Origin: Kryptolebias marmoratus
Taxonomy: Eukaryota; Chordata; Actinopteri; Cyprinodontiformes; Rivulidae
Direction: 5' to 3'
Assembly (NCBI RefSeq): GCF_001649575.2
Contig: NC_051433.1
Location: 10,430,445 to 10,494,444 of the forward strand
DNA: 64,000 nt
Position 1 is the stretch's first letter; each line of letters starts with the position of its first letter. Below, piece by piece: positions 1 to 10,600 of this stretch. Position numbers and translations under genes: made by a program. The notes below the pieces were generated by a model. The model saw only the letters and a list, made by a program, of their open reading frames with translations. It did no database searches and was not told where the DNA came from.

Positions 1-900
1 TCTACATTACAGAAACAGAACAAAAACAACCAAAGCTGTGCATTCAGTAACATGTAAGCCTTAATTCCAAAAGATAATTTGATTTTATCAGTTTTGCTGT
101 AAATGCTGAAAAGTATAAAAACTTACTATGTCATAGTAAGTTTTTTTTCCTTTTCTCAGTCGTGACTTTAATGTTTGTTTTTGTTTTGTGAGGATGATTT
201 CATGGTTCGTAAAGTTTTTGTTTCCTTTTAAATTGCATCGAAAATGAAGTCTGAATATCACGAGTAAACGCTCCTTTCGCATCGCAGAAGCAATATCTTC
301 CATGATGACATTTAGTGAAAAACAGCTACTAGAAATAAAAAACACAGCATTCATGGTTCAGGCTTGTATCCTGATTCTAAAAGTCTGGGATTCACAAACA
401 GTAGATCCTTGATTATAAAAATGTTTTTTTATTGGCACAAAATTAGATTGAAAAGAAAATAAACATGCTGTTTGTTGCACCAGGTTGAACCTATTCAGTG
501 CCAGATTTGAAAGAACTTAATGTAATTTAAAATCTGAAGTGGGATTTACTACTTGTTAAAAAATAAAAGAAAGAAAAAGCTTATAATATTTTTATAAGAG
601 ACTGACAAAATTTGGAAAATATCTGAACCTATAGGGTATAAAAGTGAGACATTAGGATATTAGTATTAATTCATAAAGCTGAAGAGGCTTTATAAATCCT
701 AATTTTAAAATGTGTTGTTGTTTTTTTGTTTTGGAAACTACTTTTTCCTGCTGCTTATCTGTCAGGTTATAGATAATTTATTTTCATTTATAAAGATTTA
801 AAGGAGCTCAGCGTCTCCTATTTTAAAGTAACTCTTCTTAAACTTGTTAGAAATGTTTGTACTTCATGAATACTGAGTTCTCGGCATATTATCAGAGTTA
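1..900. other. AT-rich intergenic DNA left of mrps16
   Basis: No convincing exon, RNA gene or repeat was recognised. An 88-codon open frame on the minus strand (88-354) has no splice context and no familiar domain, so it is treated as chance. The stretch may belong to the flank of a gene outside the window. Confidence 0.5.
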
Positions 901-1034
901 ATTTCAGTCAGAAACACGAACACCGGAGCCTCGGCAAAGCTGGCCCGACGGTGCAGCAGCACCATCTAGCGTCACGACGGTGAAACGACGGCACCTCTGC
1001 GTCACTTCCGGTTCAAACATGGCTGCGCCCTGAC
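900..1034 (+). promoter_or_regulatory. mrps16: Probable mrps16 core promoter with ETS and YY1-type motifs
   Basis: This is a GC-richer island in AT-rich DNA. It contains ACTTCCGG (1004-1011), an ETS/GABP-type site, directly followed by AAACATGGCTGCGCC (about 1016-1030), which resembles a YY1 site. That pair is common at TATA-less promoters of mitochondrial ribosomal protein genes, with transcription usually starting near the YY1 element. A short frame ATG-GCT-GCG-CCC-TGA (1019-1033) lies in the YY1 motif and could be an upstream ORF if transcription starts 5' of it. The assignment is inferred from motifs only. Confidence 0.6.
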
Positions 1035-1324
1035 TAATGTCACATTATCTGTTTCGGCTAAAAACACACGGCTACCATCTGATTTTCTTTTTGATTTTCT
1101 GATTTTTGCAGCCGTGCAGCGAATAATAAAGAGACGAGATTTGAGAAGTCTTAAACTGCGACATTTTGTCTTTCACGAAGGTATTTGTTTTCATTTTTCC
1201 TTTTTTTTGTTTTCGTGTAAGAAAGGCGTTCAGCGGGTTTACAATAAGCTTTAAAGTGCTTTAAACTCTTATTGCATTTGGCTAAAACATGACTCCTTTG
1301 TTACAGGATAACCCAGCGGACATC

Positions 1325-3512
1325 ATGGTGCATTTATGTGAGTAAAAAAATGAAAAGAACATATTGGCAACATTAGTTTTAATATAGCGTTGATTTCCAC
1401 AGGAAATGGGTTTGTTTTGATAAAAGAAACTGTACTGTAAAAATCACCCTTGTGGTTTATGTAAGTTCACATATTGTACAGTTGAAGAAAAGGGTTTAGA
1501 TAAGTGGATAAATGCTGTTCATTGAAATCAGGTGAGCTAAAATAAGGAGGTAGGGTTACATCAAATGCACATATAGGAAATAAGCCTCACATTTTATCTG
1601 ATTGTTTTATGTTTTGTTACTTTTATTTTAATTTAAACTTGGTCTTTGTGTCTTTAATGTTGTTTTGAAAGGCACTGAATGAATAAAATCACCTTACTTT
1701 GGGGATAAAACTGGCCCTGATTATGTCAGGAAAATATAAAACAGATCAATCAAGTCATAAATAAACAAATACTCCAGTAAAAATAAAAAAATAAATATTT
1801 ATCCTTTTACTTTTGTATTATACCATTTCAGATTTACAAACAAACTGTAGGAATTTGTCATTATTACTGCTTAATTACATTTAAAGGCTTAGCGTTCCTT
1901 GAAGGAATGCATATCGCCCGCCAGCTATGGATTAAGTTCCTTTTATGTTGAGGAGTTTTGGTCAAACCTTGAAAATAACATTGTGCACAATCACATCACA
2001 TTTGGCAAAAATGCAAGTATGCAAGAGTACATGCATTTTACACATAATCTCTTCAAAACTAAAGAAAAAATGTAAATGTGCGTAATTTACATTTACTCTT
2101 GGCTAATGTCAAGTGTGTTAAAATTAAAACTCACGGCTTTGGTCTGTAGGTTGCTGATTAATCTCCTTATCTGGGAAATACTAAAATGCAGTGTTGAATC
2201 TCAGTCACTAAATTGTGAGACGGACAGCCCAGAATATAAAGATATTCCACAGAAACGACTATAAAATAGATAAAAGGGAGGACTCTCTTTAATCTGAAGC
2301 ACTATGCCCCGTTTTTGCTTGTTAAAGTGTACTGATTTGTAAATCATTAAGAATCTTTTGACAATTCGGCCTGACCCTGAGGTTAGTTTGTCAGCTGCGA
2401 GTCATTTTGTTCAAGAAAGGGCTTTTAATGTTGGCAACGACAGAATCAGAAATGTTGACATTATTGTCTGACAGAAGATGTTTGTGAGTGTAAACCAGAA
2501 TAACCGGACCATGTTATCTCACTGATTTCCTCCTGCAGCGTCTCTCCTCCTGAAGCAGTACCACGGGGGTTACGTTGTCATCCGAATGGCTCTCGCGGGC
2601 CACAAACAGGCCAACAGACCCTTTTATCGCATCGTGGCGGCGTTCAACAAAAAAGCAAGAGATGGCAAATACATCGAGCAGCTGGGAACGTACGACCCGC
2701 TTCCCAACAACCACAACGAGAAGCTCGTCAGCTTCAACTTCGACCGGCTCAAGTACTGGATCGGTTGTGGCGCGCACCCTACAAAATCGGTGGCCAAACT
2801 TCTAGGTGTGTCTTCAGGTTCTCAGGGTAGATCAACATCACACAGTTTCTATTGTCGGCATTTCCAGGGCATTCCGTTGCTCGTAAAAACGTGTTTGATC
2901 AAGGAGGTCCTTCTGAGACATTTATGAGCTCACTGCACATTTTAAACGATATTCATTCATTTTTTATTGACTCCTTTTAGATCTTTGATTAACTCTTTAT
3001 ATGAACTACAGTAAGGAGCAGCACGGAGTAATAAATATCCTTTATTTTATCCTCAAGCATCTTGCTGCCCTCTGGTTCCTGGCTCCGGTAGATATAAAAT
3101 GCACATTATTTCAAATGTTTCTAGTATTAGTGATTAACAAAAAACAGCAACATTATTTTGATGGGCAGGAATGACTTCATGCGCCACGCCTAAAGAAGCC
3201 TTCAGCTGACAACACTGTGCTGTTTGATTCTTCTAAGTTGTGTTGTTAGACATTAATGCATAATAAGAGTTTTGAAATAACGTGCTGCTTCTGTTGATTG
3301 TAGCTAAATGACCTCGTCTAAAACCGATGCCGCACCAGCCCCTCAGGTTTCAAAACGTGTCCTGTCTGTCTGCAGGGCTGGCGGGATTTTTCCCCCTGCA
3401 CCCCATGACGATAACGGAGGCAGAGCGTCGCAAAGCGAAGCTGGAGCAGACAGAAAACGAAACGGGAACAGAGGATTCTCCGGTGGAGGGGCAGGAGCAG
3501 ACCCCAGCATGA
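1325..3512 (+). CDS. mrps16: Mitochondrial small-subunit ribosomal protein bS16m (MRPS16)
   Basis: Component of the mitochondrial ribosome small subunit, the counterpart of bacterial S16, acting in the matrix in translation of mtDNA-encoded mRNAs. There are three coding exons: 1325-1337, 2539-2805 and 3376-3512 (TGA), all with GT-AG boundaries and joining in frame to 138 residues, close to the human length. The protein starts MVHL like mammalian MRPS16 and carries the S16 core: [27 protein letters not shown], and [22 protein letters not shown]. The third exon continues [18 protein letters not shown], a vertebrate MRPS16 signature, then ends in an acidic Glu/Thr-rich tail. A 5'-UTR intron at about 1181-1306 (donor gtattt, acceptor ttacag) is plausible. 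The 113-codon frame at 2586-2927 is only exon 2 read through into its intron. The gene looks intact. Confidence 0.95.
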
Positions 3513-3806
3513 AGCGTTCTGATAGTTTTCTCCTGTAGTTGGACTTCTGACGGCAACTAATGAGGTGACGCGTTGTCGCCTCAGAGTTGCTACTCTTGCT
3601 TCAGCAGTGTGTGTGAGCAGCTCCTCTTCCACTGTGTGTTTAGGTTTAAGTTACAGACTGTTTCTATTATTTGTCTGGGCTTTATGTTTTTTTTTTAAGT
3701 AAACAATTTCATTTTCTTTTGCAGTTGACTCATAAACCTCTCCTTTTGTATCAAACTTCTGGACACTTGAGTCAACAGTGAACGTCGGCAATGTGAAACA
3801 GGAGAA

Positions 3807-3812
3807 AATAAA
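3807..3812 (+). terminator. mrps16: Polyadenylation signal for mrps16
   Basis: AATAAA lies about 295 bases after the mrps16 stop codon, giving a reasonable 3' UTR. A second AATAAA-like run near 4977 could serve a longer transcript. Confidence 0.5.
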
Positions 3813-4419
3813 AGGATAAGAAGTGTGAGTTTGTTCATATGATTGATTACAAGCTTTATAACACTTTTAATAAGTTCAACAGAAAACTCCACCCTTAATA
3901 GGAATATTGGGCGTTATTGCAACCTTTGTAAACCATACTTGGGTCGCTGACAGACATCACGGCATGTTTTAAGTTTGGACTCATAATCCAGCTAATCTGA
4001 TTTTAGCTATATTTTCTCACAACCAGGCCAGTATTTTCAGCCATGTTAAAAAGTGAGCATACAGCCATTTTTTGTTTATATCAGGGTGTAATAAAAAAGG
4101 TCTTTACAAATCTGAAAATTGAGGGTAAACTATCTCAGAAGTGCAACCGTATAAAAAAAGAGCTAAGATGGAGAAGGATTGGTGCATCCCATAATTCAGT
4201 GCTTAGAGAATAAACTGTAAAAAGATCTTTTTTGTATAACGTTATCACTCATCTACATCATTGTGAAGAAAATGAATTTTGCTTTTACGACATTAGACCG
4301 TTAGGATTTGTTTATTCATTCCTTTACTTCTTGCCGCACACTTTTCATTTTGAGGTCTGGACTTTAATCTTTGCAACGCCTTTATTTTTTTTAATTAGTC
4401 CCTCTGTTGTTGATTTGAC

Positions 4420-4531
4420 TCGTGACCTGTCCGGGGTGTACCGCGCCGTCCGCACGATGACCGCTGGAGGAAGGCACCAGCTCCTCGTGACCCTGCACGG
4501 AAGAAACGGGGAAAGAAAAGTGGATGGATGT
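4420..4531 (+). repeat. Dispersed retroposon 3'-tail fragment, teleost type
   Basis: The stretch contains GTGACCTGTCCGGGGTGTACC, then CGATGACCGCTGGAGG, GACCCTGCACGG and GTGGATGGATG. This order (gacctgtcc, gggtgtac, gctgg-aggc, gaccctgcac, tggatggatg) is the hallmark of an abundant fish retroposon tail. It is GC-rich against its surroundings. The exact family (L2 or RTE type) cannot be assigned without a repeat library. Confidence 0.7.
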
Positions 4532-5935
4532 TGATTTGTTCCTGTGTTTGGGCCAAGCTTCATTTTAATGATTAATTTGGGATATGGAGGATTTCACAGT
4601 CAACTACAAGGTGCCCATTTGTTGACGTGTCCACCACTGTGCTGCACAGAGTCCGAACGGCAGCTGACTGCAAACATTTGGCTGACAAGTGTTTCTCACT
4701 ATCATTTTGAACTCTGTAATCCTTCCCAGATTAATGGACAACTACAACAAGTTTTTTTTTGTTGTTTTTTTTTCTCTGTCATTGTGATATCATGCACCAA
4801 AATGCTCAACACCAACAAACTACCGAACCTTGTGCTTTTAGAGGCATTCCCACTTGCAGGTAATCAATGTTTCGGATTAGCAGCACCTGGCTGCTGGTTT
4901 CCCGCTTAATTATTATGGGAGCAGTAAAAAAAGAAATGTAGCTGTAGTTTTCAGACTGTTTTCTGAACTTTTGTGGAATAAAAAATGTCAGTTTACTGAA
5001 CCTGAAGTTGTATTTACCTAATCTAAAGACATAATTTAAGACTGATCCTATCCTGGTTTCATCAATGGTTCACTCAAAGCACTAACTTATAATACTGCAC
5101 AGTTGGACATGCAGCAAATAAGTCCTTTCAAACTATATTTGAGCGTGTCAAGACAGGGTAAAAAACAAACAATCAGATTTTGTTATTATAAACTTTAAAA
5201 AGCTCACTGAACATGTTGGCTTTTGGCTCAGAAAGAAAGAGCACTCACAATGTGATTTAGTTTGTCCTCTGCAAAAAACAACAACACCAACAAAAAGATA
5301 GTAAATGAACTAAGGTTTAAGTTATTTAGATAATCGCCCAGTTTCATATTTTGTCTTGACAAACATGTTGCTCCACGAGTGAGGTTTGTGTTAAAGCAAA
5401 GGAGATAATATCAGTCAGAGCACTCGGGTCTTTACATCAAACTTTATTTAAAAACTAATGCTCAAGATAAATATTTGTTAAATTAGATTCCTGATAATTA
5501 CAACGTACCTCTGTAGTTGTAAAAAGAATGATGTAGTTAAGTGGAAACACTTCTGTTGTGAAACATTTCAATAATGATTTTCTAATAAGCAAACAGAGGT
5601 GTGGAGGATTTCCCACAGAAATATTTGATGTTTAACCTTGTCGCACCTCGTTTCTTGTTTTATATTGTTTACGCAGGTTGTAATAATGTGCACTAGGCTA
5701 TTTACAAAATGGCTTTTGAAATTATTTAATCATTAACTCAGGATACTGTATGTTTCACCATATTCCTGAGGTAAAAGTTATCTGACTCCTTATTTCTGTC
5801 GCTACAACGTTTGAGTACAGAACAGGAACAAATGTCACAACTACAGGCTTAAATTTGTTGTTTTTGAGATACAAGAGCGAATTCAGTTAAATGACAAACC
5901 AATCAATTTATGTGGCAGTAAATAAAGCTCTACTT

Positions 5936-5937
<2 letters not shown>

Positions 5938-5969
<32 letters not shown>

Positions 5970-5974
5970 TATAT
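5938..5974. repeat. (TA)n microsatellite
   Basis: A nearly pure TA dinucleotide run with a single interruption (TAG), flanked by AT-rich DNA. Confidence 0.95.
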
Positions 5975-7095
5975 CAGACTATTACATTTTTTTTGCTTTA
6001 ATAATTGCCAGGTGGATCTACAATAATATAGACAAAAAGCTAAATATTTGAAGACTAAAAATGGGATTGCTCACAGTACAAAAAATAAATCTCAGTTTAG
6101 AGCTTGAAGAGGACTTGACAACCATGGTCTCTGTTCCTTCAGACAGCACGGATAAAAAACTGTCATTTACTGAAATCTGACAAGAGAACTGGGTCAGAAA
6201 TGCATTTTGGAAACCTTTTTATCAGGCACTACAATCCAAAGTTACAATAACAAATGCCTCATGAAACTTTACTGTGCAAAAAAACACCTTAGTTTTATTT
6301 TTGACATCAATTTTCTTAAGGCTGGGGGGCTTCTGGAAGGATAAAAGACTATATAAACATGGTGGTCATAATAATCTTTATTGTTTTGGAAGAAATGGAT
6401 GCTTTGAGCTCTACATCCAAGACTGAAGAGACCCAAACTGGAAATAGCAAAAAGTTTTAAAGCTAGTGATGATGATGATGCAGGGTTGTTGGATGTGTCG
6501 ATGGTTTCAGCAGAAGTCTCCATTTCTGTGATGACAGCATTAATGTATAAATGGAGATTTAAAATGGTGCCTGTGGAGAGTTTTGAAAAAGAAGTTCTTC
6601 TCTGCTTTGTAATCCTAATGACAGCATTACAAAAGGTTGAAAGCTTTATTGTTGTGTTTCCCTCAGAAATGATTTTTTTTACTAAATAAAGTTGATCAGA
6701 CAAAACATAATAAGCATATAGTGTCACAAATCAAAAGAAAAGTCAAAGTAGGAATCACAGCATTTTTATAATCTTAATAATAAGATAATATAACACCTGA
6801 CATGCCTTCACTGTGTGAGTTTAAGCAGCTGTTCGACATCTGCAGTATCAAAGGTGTCAGTATAATGGAAAATTTTGTACTTTGCTTTTTGACATCTTAA
6901 GGTCTAAAACCAGACAGGCAGCCTGACACTTGTTCCTATTTCTAATTCAACACACGATCTACATTTGAGCTGTTGCTGTACATAAAACAAGACATATGAG
7001 TCCACAGAAGTTTAAGTCAAAGGTTAATAGTTTTAGTTCTTCGTTGCATGATACGTTTTTTTATTTTATCATGTTTTCACTTCCTGGAGACTGTG

Positions 7096-7101
7096 TATAA
7101 A
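7096..7101 (+). promoter_or_regulatory. Possible TATA box of the mucin gene
   Basis: TATAAA preceded by CTGTG lies about 550 bases upstream of the proposed start codon at 7650. Transcription would begin near 7125 and leave a long 5' UTR, perhaps with an unrecognised 5' intron. Position and motif are the only support. Confidence 0.3.
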
Positions 7102-7649
7102 GCTGAAGGTGACAGTGCACTCATGCAGACTGCCTGTCACTCTGTTTGACCTTCGCTCATTTTTATTGCAATAAAAAAAACCTCAAAGACCTTTTCTGTG
7201 AAGACACTTTATTGATCACGTATTTCTGTGCGGTTATTTAATAATAAGATATATTGTTTCCCCAACATCAGCGAGGCCGAGTAATGGGTGATAATGTAAA
7301 CCTTTCTTACTTCTATCACACCCACCTCAGCATCAACGTGATGTGGACCTTCGTATTAACTATGTGCAGGGTGCGATGAAGCGTATTCTCAGAGCAATCT
7401 TCGCAGCGACTCACAGCAAGTTTGCTCAGGGTGGGCACTGCGTCAGTAACAACTTGTGTTTATCAGCTATGATCGTTGATGACATAGAGTCAATCTGACA
7501 CTCGAGAAAAAATGCTTAAAGGAGCTGAAGTCGACCACAGGATCCAAACTGTGCTCTTGGCTCACAGCAACATTAAAGATTATTACGTATTCTGAAGGTG
7601 AAAGATATTTCAGCACTTCTTGAAGCTCAGTATCTGAATGTAGAGGAAA

Positions 7650-10600
7650 ATGAAAAAGTGGATTTACAAGGAAAATTTTAGGAGGCTTTCCGCCGTTCTT
7701 CTTGTCCTTACTGTGGTTGTCATTCTGCTGATTGCTTTCATTGCACAAAACAGAGGTAAGACGGTGATTTTTTTAAATTTAAACAGATATGTTCACCTAA
7801 ACCTCTTGAAGAATGCAGAATTCTTGACATTGGCAGAATTGTCTGTTGATGCAGAAGTTTTATTTCAATCTTCTTACAATAATTGTTTTGAACAAAATGT
7901 GTTTTAATTTGGTTGCATTTAATTGTGAAATCCAAACCACTATTGACTTGCTGCCCAGTTTTCAGCTGTACGTTTTAAACTTTTTCTTTAACACAGATAG
8001 CCTAAAATAGTTTCAATACAGACTTTTTTTTCCCCAAAGGTGAAACTTAAACTCCATAAAAGCAATAAATGTATCAGAGAACAAATATAAGGCATACTGA
8101 GAGTGAAATGATTGCCAGGTTCTCTTAATAATTAAAGAAAGTGAATGGTAAGAAAACAATAATTACACAGCCACTAGATATGTTCCAGAGATTAGTATAA
8201 TATATCAATGATGAAGGAAGTGGAATTTTCTTTTTGTTACTTTAGTTTATATTATACATTTTTTTTGAACATATAAGCTTTAAAAGTGATACTAAAAAGT
8301 AACTGAATTGAACAAATGGTTGAGCTGCTTCTGGAAGCGAATACAGTGAGGAGGACTGAACAAAAAGATGCTGACGTGCTCTTTCTACAAAGAAAAACAA
8401 GATGTTTGCAAAAAATGCTGAATTTGGTGCTTTTAGGCAACAACAAAGAACAGAGTTAGAAAAAGCTTAGAAATTCTGAAACTAAAAAGTATAATTTACC
8501 TGTTTTATACAGTCTAATGGTTTGGTGTGCACACATTAAATTCACTTCTGGGCTCTGCAATCAAGAGATTTTCAAAGCTTTCAGTATTTCAACATGAGTT
8601 TTCCTCCACAGAAAACTTCATCATGTTAGACAATACAAAATCCCCCAAATTTATGTTCCTTTTTTATCTTTCTATATTTTCAGATGCAGGAAATGTTTCA
8701 TATAATCTCCTTTTCTTAAGAAGAAAAAAAAAAACAAACTTCAACCACTTAGTCCAAAAAGATATTATGTGTCTGAATATATAAAAATATAAAACATGCA
8801 TGAATAAATATAGATAATCGATATAAATGTTATTTAGTTTGTGATGTCGTCCTAATGTTATGTTTACAAACACTTTCGATAAATTCAAGCACTCATGCTT
8901 GTTTGTAACTCGTGGTAGTATTTTTTCAAAACTAGTTTTATGTTCTACTTTACTTTGAGTTAATCTAAGTTAGTCATGTTGAATTTTAATTACTTCTACT
9001 TTCATAAAAAAACCTCTTGTTTTGAACATTTATAGTTTTGTTTTACATCTAAGGTGAAATCAGAGATCCCTCGTTTCTTTATTCCACTCCTGGACTTGTT
9101 CATCCAGTTTTTCTGAATAAACTTGCAAGCTCCTTTTTATGTAGGAGCATTACCAAAAGCCAACATCATGATCAGATCTTTTCCAGGTTTAACCAGTCTC
9201 ATTTACAAATGGAGCTGTGGCCTCTAATATGTAAAATAATGTTATCAAGGTTCTAATGAAAGCTTGGATTTAAGAAAAGACAAAAATTAAAATGTTCAAC
9301 TCTGGATAGAGATTCTATTTCTAATTTTATTTATTTATTTTATTTCACAGGAATTCAAAATGCAAAACAACTTCAACATGATCAAATTCCACAGAAACTC
9401 TATTTGACAAAAGAGAATAGGGATATGAACTTATCCAGTAAAAAAAACAGAAGAAGACATGATCTTTCAGTAGTCAGAAAAATTAGACAAGTACCTGCGA
9501 ACACCGTTTCACCTAACGGAACAGCACAATCGTTGGAAACAATATCTGGGCTAACTACAAATGGTGTGATGTCAACAGCCAGCACCGATCAGTCGTCTCC
9601 TTCCACAAATACAGAAGTTTACACCACATCACCCTCTGCAAACCCTCCTGTGAGCACTCAGTTTACTCACAAATCTACAGCTCAAAGTCCTAGTTCAGTT
9701 GTAACTACAACTATTTTGCAGCCATCAAATAGCCAGGAAACATTTACAACAAATTTGCCCTCCACCACAGTAAGGCCATCAACGTTAGTTACATCAGAAA
9801 GGACCACCGAAACCATACATTCAACCAAACCAACATTTACGCTTACTACAAACAGTCAATCAGCAGTAACCAATACGAATGAGACGGAAACAACATCATC
9901 ACCAGTGACCACTCCTTTCACTCCAACATCCTCAACACACAACTTGGAAACAAATGCTGCAAGCACTGGAACAGGTCCCCAGACATCGACCTCTAAGGAA
10001 GCTTCTTCAGCCAATTCTTCGCCAACAGGAACATCAACACCTGTGACAACCTTTACACCTAGTGGAACAGCACAATCATTGGAAACAACATCTGGGCTAA
10101 CTACAAATGGTGTGATGTCAACAGCCAGCACCGATCAGTCAATTCCGTCAACAGGGGCAGAGGTTTACAGCACATCACCCTCTACAAACCCTCCTGTGAG
10201 CACTCAGTTTACTCACAAATCTACAGCTCAAAGTCCTAGTTCAGTTGTAACTACAACTATTTTGCAGCCATCAAATAGCCAGGAAACATTTACAACAAAT
10301 TTGCCCTCCACCACAGTAAGGCCATCAACGTTAGTTACATCAGAAAGGACCACCGAAACCATACATTCAACCAAACCAACATTTACGCTTACTACAAACA
10401 GTCAATCAGCAGTAACCAATACGAATGAGACGGAAACAACATCATCACCAGTGACCACTCCTTTCACTCCAACATCCTCAACACACAACTTGGAAACAAA
10501 TGCTGCAAGCACTGGAACAGGTCCCCAGACATCGACCTCTAAGGAAGCTTCTTCAGCCAATTCTTCGCCAACAGGAACATCAACACCTGTGACAACCTTT

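Larger units (their letters stand above)
3813..7090. other. Intergenic region between mrps16 and the mucin gene
   Basis: About 3.3 kb of AT-rich DNA. It holds a retroposon tail (4420-4531) and a TA microsatellite (5938-5974), annotated separately. The longer open frames here, such as 4232-4534, 4544-4909 and the minus-strand 6269-6727, lack splice context and recognisable domains and are not called as genes. Confidence 0.5.

Noticed and set aside
4232..4909. Open frames of 100 and 121 codons
   Set aside because: The first runs into a dispersed retroposon tail; neither has a domain.
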